This document shows, one piece after another, positions 17,650 through 27,191 of a stretch of DNA of 64,000 bases. The notes beneath the pieces were generated by a model. The model ran no database searches. It was not told where the DNA came from and saw nothing but the letters and a program-made list of their open reading frames with translations. Numbering within the stretch: position 1 is the stretch's first letter; each line of letters starts with the position of its first letter. The stretch covers positions 200,154 to 264,153 of the forward strand of contig CAMARW010000001.1 in assembly GCA_945860865.1 (NCBI GenBank), in the 5' to 3' direction. Position numbers and translations under genes: made by a program. Source of the stretch: Chitinophaga pinensis. Lineage in GTDB: Bacteria; Bacteroidota; Bacteroidia; UKL13-3.

Positions 17650-18513
17650 GATACCAACGTTACCCCCATTGTGGAGTGCACATATTTTTGTACCGGGCAA
17701 AAAGTAATCTGATTGAACCAGATTAATTAAAGCCCACATCATTTTTGCCTCGTAAACCAAGTCTAACAAGATGCCAGTTTGTGAGGCAAATTTTTTTTGA
17801 AAGGCTTCTAATTCTGCGGTGTGTTTGGCATAACCACCTCCATGAAATTGAAAATGCAATTGGTAAGCGCTAGCATTAAAATGAGCATATTCTTCTTGCA
17901 TTTTTTCTGCACCTTTTAATACCACAATACCATGAACCTTGCTATTTAAATTATTATCTGCTACACCCTTAATCAGTCCTTTTAAGGTGCCACCAGTTCC
18001 TACAGAAGCCAGTATTACATCAAACGCTTGCATCTTGGGTTCTTGCATTATTTCTGAAACGCCTTGCTCTCCAAGTTGTCCGCTTCCTCCTTCTGGAATA
18101 AAAAAGGCATTTTGGTTTGAACCAAAATGATTTTGAAATAATGCTTCTTTATGCTGGTATTCAGTTCTGCTAACAAAATGCAATTGCATGCCAAACAGTG
18201 CACATAATCTAAGCACTGGATTTTCTACTTTTTCGCCGCGTACAAATCCGTAGCTGCTAAAATTATATTTAGCGGCCGCAGCTGCTGTGGCCAATAAATG
18301 ATTGCTATAGGCTCCACCAAAAGTAACTAATTGTTTTTTTTGTTGGTTTGCTGCTTCAATCAAATGATACTTTAATTTGCGCCATTTATTACCCGAAATA
18401 AAAGGATGCGAATAGTCTTCTCTTTTTAAAAATACTTGCACGCCTTTGGCTTCAAAAATACCATCCGTTAAGGCTTCTATGGGTGCATAGGGATTATGGA
18501 TGTGTAATGCCAT
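17638..18513 (-). CDS. PLP-dependent D-cysteine desulfhydrase/ACC deaminase-family enzyme
   Basis: 291 residues, fold type II PLP enzyme. The Schiff-base lysine is in SGNKWRKLKYHL; the phosphate loop is VGTGGTLKG, and GGAYSNHL binds the cofactor ring side. Homologues split D-cysteine to pyruvate, H2S and ammonia, or act on 1-aminocyclopropane-1-carboxylate; this length and KWRKLKY sequence are common to Bacteroidota members with unproven substrate. The gene overlaps the upstream membrane-protein gene by 20 bases, so it is the last gene of an operon. Word GGTTTGAACC at 18114. Confidence 0.85.
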   Translation of the reverse strand: MALHIHNPYAPIEALTDGIFEAKGVQVFLKREDYSHPFISGNKWRKLKYHLIEAANQQKKQLVTFGGAYSNHLLATAAAAAKYNFSSYGFVRGEKVENPVLRLCALFGMQLHFVSRTEYQHKEALFQNHFGSNQNAFFIPEGGSGQLGEQGVSEIMQEPKMQAFDVILASVGTGGTLKGLIKGVADNNLNSKVHGIVVLKGAEKMQEEYAHFNASAYQLHFQFHGGGYAKHTAELEAFQKKFASQTGILLDLVYEAKMMWALINLVQSDYFLPGTKICALHNGGNVGILSS

Positions 18514-19843
18514 TTTTCTTTTGTAAATAATACTCTAAGGTAAACATCAATGCTATCCATAAAAACGGAGCTACTGCCACTCTATACCTAGATAATCCCA
18601 ATACGCCGGTTGAACCAATGATGTATGCTAAGAACAAAAAGACACATACCCGAAGTATCACATGCGCCTCTTTGTTCCATAAAAAATGTAGTAAACTTAG
18701 GCTTGTTACAAGGTTGCTAAACAAACATACAAGCAACACAAGCAATAGTGCAATAGGCGCATTTTGTATAAAAATATGTATGCCATTAATAAGTCCTTGG
18801 GTGTTTATAACATGGTATAAACCCAAATAATTGCCTTCGTTTAAATTCATAAAATGTACCCACTCAAACCTGCCTGGATCGAGCATAAATGCAAGCCAAC
18901 CTTTTATATTAAACCAAGCAAAAAATAAGGGATGCTTGGCAATAATTTCTTTGCCAGCTTGGTTCATTAATTCATACCTTTCTTGGTAGGTTTTGGCCGC
19001 ATTGGCAAATTGCATAATGCTATCCTGTGCCTCATCTGCGTAAGTTTCGCCATAGATTTGCGCATGGGTATACTTGGCCATATACTTAAGCACAAAAATG
19101 GGTGTAACCGATGAATAATGGTAGTAACCTGTTACCTGTTTATTATAGCTGGCATACCCATGATATAAGAGCGGCAGCAACAAAAACGGAAGCAATAGTT
19201 GTATGCGTTTTTGTTTGATAAATATAAACATGAGAATGCCTGCAACACTTATTCCTAATAAGAAAGCTACGGGTTTGGTTAGCATGGCTAGGGCAAAAAA
19301 CAGCACTGCCAATAGGCTGTCTTTTAATTGCCTTTGGGTCCATAACCTATAGGTAAAGTAAAGCGACCAAAACAATAAACTTTGAAACAGAATATCGCTC
19401 ATTACAAAGTTGCAGTGGATTATTTGAGAAGGATAGAAGAGCAATATTCCTAGTAATAGCCAGCGACTAGCCTGTTGGTTCAGGCCAAGTTCTTTGCTAA
19501 ATTTTAAAACACCCCAAAGGGTACTTAAGCTTATAAGTAGTTGTACTAATAAAATGGCATAATCTGTTTGAACCCAAAGTTTGATGCAGTAGATGAGCAT
19601 ACCATAAACAGGTGGTCGGAAACTAAAATAATCTGGTTTAACTGCAAGGTTCCAAGGGGCAGCGTAAAGGCTGCCATGCATTTTAAAATTGGCTGCTTGC
19701 GAAAGGTAATCAATAGAATCTACCAAGTAAATGCTGCCAGAATGCAGGGCTTGAAAAAAGCCTAGTAAGTGCAGCAAAATGGCAATTAGCCAAAATAATT
19801 TTGGTTTAAGTAAATTTAGATTCACGGTTGCAAGATACAGCAT
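18494..19843 (-). CDS. Polytopic membrane protein, glycosyltransferase-39/ArnT-like
   Basis: 449 residues with about ten hydrophobic helices. After the first helix comes a periplasmic loop with paired acidic residues (LVDSIDYLSQA) and RPPVYGML, the layout of GT-C glycosyltransferases of the PMT/ArnT group that use lipid-linked sugars. I cannot name donor or acceptor. The ATG follows the stop of the arginase-fold gene directly (TAA-ATG), so the two are translationally linked, and the desulfhydrase-like gene overlaps its end. Confidence 0.7.
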   Translation of the reverse strand: MLYLATVNLNLLKPKLFWLIAILLHLLGFFQALHSGSIYLVDSIDYLSQAANFKMHGSLYAAPWNLAVKPDYFSFRPPVYGMLIYCIKLWVQTDYAILLVQLLISLSTLWGVLKFSKELGLNQQASRWLLLGILLFYPSQIIHCNFVMSDILFQSLLFWSLYFTYRLWTQRQLKDSLLAVLFFALAMLTKPVAFLLGISVAGILMFIFIKQKRIQLLLPFLLLPLLYHGYASYNKQVTGYYHYSSVTPIFVLKYMAKYTHAQIYGETYADEAQDSIMQFANAAKTYQERYELMNQAGKEIIAKHPLFFAWFNIKGWLAFMLDPGRFEWVHFMNLNEGNYLGLYHVINTQGLINGIHIFIQNAPIALLLVLLVCLFSNLVTSLSLLHFLWNKEAHVILRVCVFLFLAYIIGSTGVLGLSRYRVAVAPFLWIALMFTLEYYLQKKNGITHP

Positions 19844-21004
19844 TTACAACTTTTGGTAGGTCTTCATCCACCTGTCTGGTATTTCATCGTTTTGGGCGGT
19901 TTGATAATCTTTATAGCTGCAAGGCACCAGAAATTTACCTTCATGTTTGCTGCGTTCGTGTGGGTATGGAACTTCCATCCACCAGCGGTTGCTAAGCACA
20001 CTTTTATAGAAAGTAAGTTCTGTGTTCATGTGTTTATTGGTGGTATGGTATATCAAATAGTCTTTGCTTTCTGCTATTGGGTAATCGTTTCTTCGGTTGC
20101 TAATGCCTTCCATAAAGTACCAAGCCATTTGTGCCATAAGGGCGGCACTGCTGTTATTTCTGTCGTATTGCGGATTGTAATCAAATAAACCGGCACTTAA
20201 TAACTCGTTGCTCATGCCCGCGTATTTGCAAAGCTGACAAGCTTCTTCGGCGCTTAAACCATTTGGCGATGGATACATTTGAGCTGGGGCATCAGCCGCT
20301 TTAATGGCGTTTAAACTTAAACCAAGCATGTTGGCATTTCTACAATAGGGTTCAATTTCTTGCATATTTCCGCGCAAACTTCCTACACGTAGCATATCAA
20401 AATTCATGCGTTCAAAGGCATCGTAGGTATCGTCTTCCACAAAATGTCCTTGATAGGCTGCTTGTGTAATGTTAAACAAGTAGGCAGGTTCGTGGGCAAT
20501 TATGCGTGGTAAATAATTGTTCAAACTGGCATCGCTGTGCATTTCCATGTCCATTTTTGCATCAACCAATACCAATTGCATGTTATGGTTCAGCCCTTTA
20601 AAACTGGCATATTGGGCAGCCATTAAATCTTGCGAACCACCTAGTACCAAACTTATCTTTTTTTCTTTGTGTAAAATAGCCAAGCATTGTGTGAGGGCAA
20701 AATAGGTATCTGCTAAACTGTTACCAGCTGCTATGTTTCCTAGGTCTAATATGCGTAGTTCTGTGCGTGGCTTAACCAATTTATACAGCTCTTTTCTAAT
20801 GGCATCTGCGCCTTGTGCACATCCTTCAAAAGCTGGTCTGAACCGATCTTCTTGTACCCCTAAAATAACTAAATCGTAGGCTTCCAAATTTATTTCTTGC
20901 TCACCTAAAAACTGTGTAGAATGGAACAAAGTTTTGAGGCTACCGCTTTGGTTGAGCGATTGAATTTGGAGCTTAGAAAGCGGAGTAATATAGTGGTTTA
21001 GCAT
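19844..21004 (-). CDS. Arginase/formimidoylglutamase-fold protein lacking metal ligands
   Basis: 386 residues of the ureohydrolase superfamily. Active members hold two Mn ions with GGDH, DAHxD and SxDxDxxDP. Here the same places read GGSQD (122-126), DAKMD (148-152) and LSLNAIKAAD (229-238): the first His is Gln, the second His is Lys and the third acidic pair is gone. I infer a non-hydrolytic paralogue rather than a working arginase or HutG. The fold is otherwise intact, with conserved YDRNNSSAALMAQMAWY. First gene of an operon with a GT-like membrane protein and a desulfhydrase-like enzyme. Confidence 0.82.
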   Translation of the reverse strand: MLNHYITPLSKLQIQSLNQSGSLKTLFHSTQFLGEQEINLEAYDLVILGVQEDRFRPAFEGCAQGADAIRKELYKLVKPRTELRILDLGNIAAGNSLADTYFALTQCLAILHKEKKISLVLGGSQDLMAAQYASFKGLNHNMQLVLVDAKMDMEMHSDASLNNYLPRIIAHEPAYLFNITQAAYQGHFVEDDTYDAFERMNFDMLRVGSLRGNMQEIEPYCRNANMLGLSLNAIKAADAPAQMYPSPNGLSAEEACQLCKYAGMSNELLSAGLFDYNPQYDRNNSSAALMAQMAWYFMEGISNRRNDYPIAESKDYLIYHTTNKHMNTELTFYKSVLSNRWWMEVPYPHERSKHEGKFLVPCSYKDYQTAQNDEIPDRWMKTYQKL

Positions 21005-21067
21005 AATGTAGGTAAATATTCTCCAAATCTGCTTAATTTAGCGCGGCAACTAATGCACATTTCCACA

Positions 21068-22099
21068 ATGGTACTGGTAACAGGCGCAACAGGTTTTTTA
21101 GGTTCACATTTGGTTTGCCAATTATTGGCGGCCGGTAAACAGGTACGCGCTTGTAAGCGCAAAACTTCTGACATGCGGGAGTTTACCTTTATTTTTAACC
21201 ATTATTTTGGTTCAGACCAACAGGCAAAAGATGCCAATAAACTGTTGCATTGGGTAGAGGCCGATGTGCTAGAAATAGACACTTTAACAGATGCCATGCA
21301 AGGTGTTTTGCGGGTTTACCATTGTGCGGCCCTGGTTTCTTTTGATGCTAGCGATAGAGATTTACTCATGAAAGTAAATGCAGAGGGCACTGCCAATGTG
21401 GTAAATTTATGTTTAATTAATGGGGTTAAACACCTTAGTTATGTTAGCTCTATCGCTTCTTTGGGTAGAACCAAAACGGGTAATACCATGGATGAAAATA
21501 GTACTTGGGAGGCGAGTAAATTGAACAGTAATTATGCCATAAGCAAATACAAAGCAGAGATGGAAGTATGGCGTGGATCTGAGGAGGGCTTATCTGTAAT
21601 AATTGTTAACCCGGGTGTTATTATTGGTGTAGGCGATTTTAGCAAAGGCTCTAATGCTTTGGTTCAAACCATTTATAAGGGAATGCCAATGTATAGTATG
21701 GGTGCCAATGGATATGTAGATGTAAAAGATGTGGCACGTGCGTTCTTAGAAATTGAAAAAGCGGGCATTGTAAACCGCAGGTTTGTGTTAGTTGGGGCCA
21801 ATATGCGTTTCAGGGATTTGTTTTTTATGATTGCCGATGGCTTTGGAAAAAAACGGCCGTATATAAATGTAACGCCTATTATGGCCGCAATCGCTTGGCG
21901 TGTAATGGCTGTGGTTCGTTTGTTTAGCAAAAAGGGTTTGGCACTCACCAAAGAAACAGCCAGAGCTGCATTGAACGAATCGTATTATAATTCTGATCGC
22001 ATTATTAACGAGGTAGGTTTTGCTTTTACACCTATAGAAAAAACGGTGGAGGATTGTGTGGGGCAATATAAGGCGTGGAATCTGGCTGTTAGCCGTTAG
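21068..22099 (+). CDS. NAD(P)-dependent epimerase/dihydroflavonol reductase-like protein
   Basis: About 343 residues, extended short-chain dehydrogenase. The nucleotide loop TGATGFLGSHL opens the protein, so I take the ATG at 21068 rather than one five codons upstream. The catalytic Tyr-x3-Lys is YAISKYK, with the Ser in SYVSSIASLG. C-terminal part of the 3-beta-HSD/DFR type (KGSNALVQTIYKGMP). Substrate unknown; homologues in Bacteroidota act on sugars, sterols or polyprenyl compounds. Two GGTTCARRCC words (21209 and 21661) are in different frames. Confidence 0.85.
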   Translation: MVLVTGATGFLGSHLVCQLLAAGKQVRACKRKTSDMREFTFIFNHYFGSDQQAKDANKLLHWVEADVLEIDTLTDAMQGVLRVYHCAALVSFDASDRDLLMKVNAEGTANVVNLCLINGVKHLSYVSSIASLGRTKTGNTMDENSTWEASKLNSNYAISKYKAEMEVWRGSEEGLSVIIVNPGVIIGVGDFSKGSNALVQTIYKGMPMYSMGANGYVDVKDVARAFLEIEKAGIVNRRFVLVGANMRFRDLFFMIADGFGKKRPYINVTPIMAAIAWRVMAVVRLFSKKGLALTKETARAALNESYYNSDRIINEVGFAFTPIEKTVEDCVGQYKAWNLAVSR

Positions 22100-22118
22100 C
22101 TTTTGGCCTTTAGCTTTT

Positions 22119-22261
22119 GTTCATTCGAAATTAGATATTCAGCGTTCAGTTTTCGACATTTCTTCTTCGTTACTTTGTTGCTTAGTAGTTAAAAAACAAA
22201 CTACGAAGGTACAAAGCAACTAAGATTAATTTCTTTGTTCCTTTGTTGCTTAGTAGTTAAA
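22119..22261 (+). repeat. Intergenic dispersed repeat, copy 2, with a 21-base direct repeat
   Basis: The first 70 bases (22119-22190) match the region right of ruvX in opposite orientation. A 21-base unit (CTTTGTTGCTTAGTAG plus TTAAA) is present exactly twice, at 22173-22193 and 22241-22261, and an imperfect inverted copy lies between them (near 22203-22222, TACAAAGCAACTAAG). The whole 212-base gap between the epimerase and the TPR lipoprotein gene is made of this material. Confidence 0.6.
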
Positions 22262-22311
22262 TTTTAGAATTTATTCCGCTATTTTGCCACACCATTTTTT
22301 ATAAACCCATT

Positions 22312-22998
22312 ATGATTCAAAAATTATTTGTTGGCTTAGCCATAACCCTTTTGTTTGCTTGTAACAATAACAACAATACTCCTGCCGTAGATTACGAAAA
22401 ATTATATTTACATAGCATGGAGGTTAAAGATTACCAAACCGCCATTGTTGCGGCACAGGCTATTTTACAGGCAGATAGCGCCAAACAACCTTATTTAGAT
22501 ACCCTTCCAGAATTATATGCATCGGTAAGAAATTACGCCGCCACAGAAGTTTATACAGATAAAGTTTTAAGCAGAAGACCCAATGAAGAAAAGTTTTTGC
22601 AACTTAAAGCATTGTGTTTGCAAGAAGCAGGTAAAGGCATGGAGCTATTAGATTTTTACAATAAATTATTTGTTAGCACAGGCAAAATTACTTACCTATA
22701 CCAAGTGGCTACCATTCAAGTAGCAGCCGGAGATATGAAAGGAGCCGAAGCTTCTGTAAAATCTCTTGAAGAGAAGATGTTGAATAACAAAGACAGTGTA
22801 GATTTTATGTTATCAGAAACCGAAAAGCAATTGGTTCCATTGCGCGCAGCGGTATACAATGTTAAGGCTTACATGTCGGCACAAAATAAAGATTTAATGG
22901 GAGCTAAAAAGAATTTTGAACTGGCATTAAAAGAGTTCCCAGACTTTATTGCAGCGCAACAAAACTACATGCGTTTAGTGCAAGGTGGTAGGCAGTAA
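22312..22998 (+). CDS. TPR-containing lipoprotein
   Basis: 228 residues. A lipoprotein signal ends at the lipobox LLFAC (cysteine about residue 17), followed by Asn-rich linker NNNNN. The rest is helical, with tetratricopeptide-like repeats (AAQAILQADSAKQPYLDTL, AKKNFELALKEFPDF). Envelope-anchored scaffold of unknown partner. Upstream, GCTATTTTG near 22279-22286 is close to a -7 box. Confidence 0.75.
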   Translation: MIQKLFVGLAITLLFACNNNNNTPAVDYEKLYLHSMEVKDYQTAIVAAQAILQADSAKQPYLDTLPELYASVRNYAATEVYTDKVLSRRPNEEKFLQLKALCLQEAGKGMELLDFYNKLFVSTGKITYLYQVATIQVAAGDMKGAEASVKSLEEKMLNNKDSVDFMLSETEKQLVPLRAAVYNVKAYMSAQNKDLMGAKKNFELALKEFPDFIAAQQNYMRLVQGGRQ

Positions 22999-23016
22999 AA
23001 GTAGAATAAAAATTAC

Positions 23017-23059
23017 GAATTATGAAATCAAATACTCCCTAATTCATACTTCATAATTC
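23017..23059. terminator. Inverted repeat between convergent genes
   Basis: Perfect ten-base arms GAATTATGAA (23017-23026) and TTCATAATTC (23050-23059), with a 23-base loop and TTTT after the right arm. It lies between the convergent TPR lipoprotein and flavoprotein genes. The arm sequence resembles the GAATTAC heptamers seen at 45.1 and 57.7 kb, so it may be a repeat remnant rather than a terminator. Confidence 0.4.
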
Positions 23060-23061
23060 TT

Positions 23062-24345
23062 TTAATCATTCACTAATAATTTAAAATAAAACAGCGGATT
23101 ACGCAATTTGGCGCGCATGTCTAAATCTTCGAACATGCAGCTGATGGTTTCGCGCAGCGTTTTGTTTTTATTAGCTTTGTTTACTACTAAGTTGAATAAC
23201 CAAGGGTATTTACAAAGTTTTTGCATGGTATGACTCAATTTTAATTCATCCCATTGTCTGTCGTAGAAAGCCTTATCGTAAGCTTTGTTATGCGCAGCCG
23301 AAAAGTTATTTTGTTTAAGGCATTGCTCAATATGCGCGGCGGCCAACATGCCGCTGTACAAAGCATTGCCAATGCCTTCACCCGAAAATGGGTCTATTAA
23401 ACTCCCTGCATCACCAGTAAGTAAAAAGTTATTGCCACTTAAAGGTCTTTGTTTTGAACCTAAAGGCAATCCCCAACCTTCTATTTTTCCTTCCAATTCT
23501 GCTCCTGCAAATCTATCTTTAATGGTAGGATTATTTTTAATAGCGCGCAACATATCCTCGCGCAGGTTAATTTTCTTTTTGCTAGCCGTATCACTCAGCA
23601 TGCCTGCGCCCACATTGGCCATGCCGTTTGCCATAGGGAATATCCAAAAATAACCGGGTAACATTTCTTCCAAAAAGTGCAGTTCAATGTAGTTTTCTGG
23701 ATGTAAATCTTTAACGCCTTTGTAATAAGCCCTAATACCGGCGCAATAATGCATATTGTCTTTTTGTATGCCTGCCAGTTTTTTACCAATAATAGACCTA
23801 TCTCCTTCGGCACCTATTACCATTTGTACATTTTCAAAAGTAAGTGTCTTTTTTCCATCTAAACCCTCTTGCTCGCATATTAAATTTATGCCTGAGGTAT
23901 GCTGTTTTACTTCTTTAAGCGCAGTGCCCTGTAATACTGTTGCGTATTCTTTATTAAGCAATTGAAACAAGGCATTGTCAAAATCCATTCTTTTGCTTAT
24001 AAAACCCAGCGGGCGCATATCGGAAGTTTTGTTTTGCTTAAACGGAATATCAATGCCTTTGCCATTGGGTGCCACAAATTTTACACCCCAACTTGGCAGA
24101 AATTCTCCAGGCTTATTGCCAAAAGAGGTAAGTATTTCTTCATCTAATTGTTTTAAAACGTAGACCACCTTCCCGCTCAAGGCATCGCCACACACTTTAT
24201 CACGCGGGAAAACCGCTTTATCTATGATAGTATGGTGTATCTTTAGTTTGCTCAGAAATAAGGAAGTTGCGCAGCCGGCCGGACCAGCTCCTACAATAAC
24301 TATAGAAGGATTTGAATTACTCATATTTTGGGATGGACTAACCAT
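23062..24345 (-). CDS. Geranylgeranyl reductase-family FAD-dependent oxidoreductase
   Basis: About 427 residues. FAD-binding GxGxxG appears as IVGAGPAGCATSLFLSK, the second dinucleotide motif as GAEGDRS, and the third as LLTGDAGSLIDPFSGEGIG. This set is that of the GGR/ChlP family that reduces polyprenyl chains; in menaquinone-using bacteria such enzymes can saturate isoprenoids, but the substrate here is not shown. The open frame extends to a TTG at 24369, yet a perfect TATTTTTG box covers 24367-24374, so the ATG at 24345 (MVSPSQN) or 24324 is the start. Confidence 0.85.
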   Translation of the reverse strand: MVSPSQNMSNSNPSIVIVGAGPAGCATSLFLSKLKIHHTIIDKAVFPRDKVCGDALSGKVVYVLKQLDEEILTSFGNKPGEFLPSWGVKFVAPNGKGIDIPFKQNKTSDMRPLGFISKRMDFDNALFQLLNKEYATVLQGTALKEVKQHTSGINLICEQEGLDGKKTLTFENVQMVIGAEGDRSIIGKKLAGIQKDNMHYCAGIRAYYKGVKDLHPENYIELHFLEEMLPGYFWIFPMANGMANVGAGMLSDTASKKKINLREDMLRAIKNNPTIKDRFAGAELEGKIEGWGLPLGSKQRPLSGNNFLLTGDAGSLIDPFSGEGIGNALYSGMLAAAHIEQCLKQNNFSAAHNKAYDKAFYDRQWDELKLSHTMQKLCKYPWLFNLVVNKANKNKTLRETISCMFEDLDMRAKLRNPLFYFKLLVND

Positions 24346-24366
24346 TTTTTGCTTAGCCTTAGCTTT

Positions 24367-24374
24367 CAAAAATA
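24367..24374 (-). promoter_or_regulatory. -7 box TATTTTTG (decides the start of the flavoprotein)
   Basis: Perfect TAnnTTTG on the minus strand. It overlaps the TTG at 24369 and lies 21 bases before the ATG at 24345, which is therefore the preferred start. Confidence 0.5.
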
Positions 24375-24508
24375 AGTTTTTTTAGAAACTATTGGCCGAA
24401 CCTAAACATTTTTTATGCATGCTTTTGGCCTGAACCTATATTTTTTCTGAAAAATGATTCTGACAAACTGGCAATGGCTTAATTTTTGGTAAATTAGTTT
24501 TCTCAAAT

Positions 24509-25012
24509 ATGATACAAACATTTTCGCAATTTCCACCAGAATCTAAAATTTGGGTTTATGCTGCTAATCGCACTTTAACTACCCAAGAGGTTTTGGCGGT
24601 AGAAACCAGTTTGCAAGTTTTTACACAAAGCTGGACAGCCCATGAAATGCCCATGCGGGCAGCATCTGTTGTTTTATACAATCAAATTGTTGTAATTGCA
24701 TTAGATGAAACGCAACACAGCATTAGTGGTTGTGGCATTGATAAATCAGTAAAATTAATGAAAGACTTAGGGGAACAACTAAAGGTGAATTTTTTTAACC
24801 GCATGCAGGTGCTTTGCCTTTTCAGTGAAACCCTACAAACATTTGATAAACATAGCTTACAATTAGCTATAAATGCAGGTGAAGTAGATGCAAATACCCA
24901 AGTTTGGAACCCTATTGTGGCTAATTTAGGAGAATTTTTAAACAAAGGCTTCGTTAAATTGTCTGACTTTTGGATGGCTCCTCAACTGCAATTTTTGGTT
25001 CAAGCCAAATAA
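24509..25012 (+). CDS. Conserved Bacteroidota hypothetical protein
   Basis: 167 residues, soluble, no signal peptide. Recognisable features are WVYAANRTLT near the start and SISGCGIDKSVKLMKDLG in the middle. Homologues in this phylum are often labelled ABC transporter ATPase, but I see no Walker A, signature or Walker B motif, so that name is not justified. It sits 39 bases upstream of ftsH on the same strand and may be cotranscribed. A GGTTCAAGCC word (24997) overlaps its last codons. Confidence 0.7.
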   Translation: MIQTFSQFPPESKIWVYAANRTLTTQEVLAVETSLQVFTQSWTAHEMPMRAASVVLYNQIVVIALDETQHSISGCGIDKSVKLMKDLGEQLKVNFFNRMQVLCLFSETLQTFDKHSLQLAINAGEVDANTQVWNPIVANLGEFLNKGFVKLSDFWMAPQLQFLVQAK

Positions 25013-25051
25013 TACTTATTACTAAAAAAAGAATTTTCAATAAAAACACAC

Positions 25052-27091
25052 ATGGCAGAAAATAATTCAAAAAACCCAACCCCTCAAAAAGATCCGTTTA
25101 ATAAGAAACCTAAGATTAATAACAACATGCCAAAGTTCAATGGTTATTGGATATATGGGCTTGTGGTGGTTGCATTTTTGGCTCTGCAGTTTGCCCCGCA
25201 TGATGTTTCTTTAAAAACAACCAAAACTAAGTTTTTTACCGAAATGCTTCCTTCTCATGATATAGAGAAAATTGTTATTGTGAACAAGGAACGCGTAGAT
25301 ATTCATATTAAAAAAGACGCGCTTAAAAATGCTAAATATAGCGACTTAAAAGAACGTACGGGTTTGTTTGCTGCCACAGATGGTGGTCCGCATTACTTTT
25401 TTGAAATTAGTGATGTAGGTAGTTTTGAAACTGATTTAAATAAGCGCCAGGATGGTTTTCAGGCTAGCGAGCGCTTAATTGCAGAAACGGCTACACAACA
25501 CAATTACTTGGCAGATATTATTGGTTGGTTATTGCCTTTTGCTTTACTTATTGGTTTGTGGATGTTTGTTATGCGCAGAATGGGCGGCGGCGGTGCAGGC
25601 GGCGGCGGACAAATATTTAATATTGGTAAAAGCAGGGCGCAGTTGTTTGATAAGGACCAAAATGTAAATACTACTTTTAAAGATGTTGCTGGCTTAGATG
25701 AAGCTAAGGTGGAGGTGATGGAGATTGTAGACTTTTTAAAGAATCCTAAAAAATATACCACCTTGGGTGGTAAAATTCCGAAGGGCGCTTTGTTGGTTGG
25801 CCCTCCAGGAACAGGTAAAACCTTATTGGCTAAAGCCGTAGCTGGCGAAGCAGGTGTACCTTTTTTCTCTTTATCGGGTTCAGATTTTGTGGAGATGTTT
25901 GTGGGTGTAGGGGCTAGCAGGGTGAGAGATTTGTTTAAGCAAGCCAAAGAAAAAGCACCTTGTATTATATTTATAGACGAAATTGATGCTGTGGGTAGAG
26001 CCCGTGGGAAAAATTTGGTTCAGGGCGGAAACGATGAAAGAGAGAATACCTTGAACCAATTGCTCACCGAAATGGATGGCTTTGCTACCGATTTAGGTGT
26101 AATTATTTTGGCAGCTACCAATAGACCAGATATTTTAGATACGGCTTTGTTGCGCCCAGGTAGGTTTGATAGACAAATTTCTATCGACCGTCCAGATTTA
26201 AACGGCAGGGAAGAAATTTTTAAAGTGCATTTAAAGCCAATTAAAACAGCCGAAGGTGTAGATCCTAAGAAGTTGTCTATTCAAACTGCTGGCTTTGCCG
26301 GTGCAGATATTGCCAACGTTTGTAACGAGGCAGCTTTAATTGCCGCGCGTAACAATAAAACTGCGGTAGATATGCAAGATTTTCAAGATGCAGTAGACCG
26401 TATTATTGGTGGTTTAGAAAAGAAAAACAAAATTATTTCGCCAGAAGAAAAACTCATTATTGCCTACCACGAAAGTGGTCATGCTATTGCAGGCTGGTAT
26501 TTAGAGGGAGTAGATCCGCTGGTAAAAGTAAGTATTGTGCCAAGAGGTGTGGCTGCTTTGGGCTACGCACAATATTTGCCTAAAGACCAATATTTGTATA
26601 CCACAGACCAAATGAAAAACATGATGTGTATGACATTGGGTGGTAGGGTAGCAGAAGATATTGTGTTTGGCAGAATAAGCACTGGCGCCCAAAATGATTT
26701 GGAACGCATAACCAAAATGGCATATGGCATGGTTACTATTTACGGTATGAACGCAAAAATTGGTAATGTAAGTTTTAATGATAGCAACCAAGAGTACGGT
26801 TTTACCAAACCATACAGTGAAAGTACTGCAGAAATGATAGATCACGAGGTGCGCGCTATTATTGACGAATGTTACCAAAAAACCAAACAACTCCTAATAG
26901 AAAAACGCGATAAGCTAGAAGAGTTATCGCAGATATTACTCAAGAAAGAAATCTTGTTTCAAACAGATTTGGTTGAGATTTTAGGCGTAAGGCCATACGA
27001 TAAAGTAGAAGAGCCCGCAGAAGAAGCGGTAGTGATTGAAAGCACTTTAGAGACACCAGCTGCCGAAACCACTCCAGAAATTTCACATTAA
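25052..27091 (+). CDS. ftsH: ATP-dependent zinc metalloprotease FtsH
   Basis: 679 residues. Membrane-anchored AAA protease that degrades misfolded and regulatory proteins. Helices at about 32-48 and 155-173 flank a periplasmic domain, followed by a Gly-rich linker ([10 protein letters not shown]). Walker A GPPGTGKT is at 250-257, Walker B IIFIDE at 305-310, the second region of homology includes [17 protein letters not shown], and the zinc site HESGH is at 473-477. The C-terminal tail after residue 650 is rich in Glu and Thr/Ala, as in other Bacteroidota. Ends with a clear terminator. Confidence 0.97.
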   Translation: MAENNSKNPTPQKDPFNKKPKINNNMPKFNGYWIYGLVVVAFLALQFAPHDVSLKTTKTKFFTEMLPSHDIEKIVIVNKERVDIHIKKDALKNAKYSDLKERTGLFAATDGGPHYFFEISDVGSFETDLNKRQDGFQASERLIAETATQHNYLADIIGWLLPFALLIGLWMFVMRRMGGGGAGGGGQIFNIGKSRAQLFDKDQNVNTTFKDVAGLDEAKVEVMEIVDFLKNPKKYTTLGGKIPKGALLVGPPGTGKTLLAKAVAGEAGVPFFSLSGSDFVEMFVGVGASRVRDLFKQAKEKAPCIIFIDEIDAVGRARGKNLVQGGNDERENTLNQLLTEMDGFATDLGVIILAATNRPDILDTALLRPGRFDRQISIDRPDLNGREEIFKVHLKPIKTAEGVDPKKLSIQTAGFAGADIANVCNEAALIAARNNKTAVDMQDFQDAVDRIIGGLEKKNKIISPEEKLIIAYHESGHAIAGWYLEGVDPLVKVSIVPRGVAALGYAQYLPKDQYLYTTDQMKNMMCMTLGGRVAEDIVFGRISTGAQNDLERITKMAYGMVTIYGMNAKIGNVSFNDSNQEYGFTKPYSESTAEMIDHEVRAIIDECYQKTKQLLIEKRDKLEELSQILLKKEILFQTDLVEILGVRPYDKVEEPAEEAVVIESTLETPAAETTPEISH

Positions 27092-27113
27092 TTAAATAGA
27101 ACTATTATACAAA

Positions 27114-27149
27114 AACATCCACTGCCCAAAAGTAGTGGATGTTTTTTTT
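27114..27149 (+). terminator. Intrinsic terminator after ftsH
   Basis: Ten-base arms AACATCCACT and AGTGGATGTT around a ten-base loop, followed by a run of eight T. It separates ftsH from the convergent yeiH gene; the A-run on the left could serve the other strand. Confidence 0.9.
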
Positions 27150-27191
27150 GGCTAACTCCCAAACCGCTTAATAGCGATCTTAACATAACAT

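Noticed and set aside
22091-22118. TTAGC-rich stretch after the epimerase gene as a regulatory array
   Set aside because: Irregular spacing and only three or four imperfect units, adjoining the dispersed repeat; no support beyond that.
24509-25012. ABC transporter ATPase annotation often given to homologues
   Set aside because: No Walker A, signature or Walker B motif is present.
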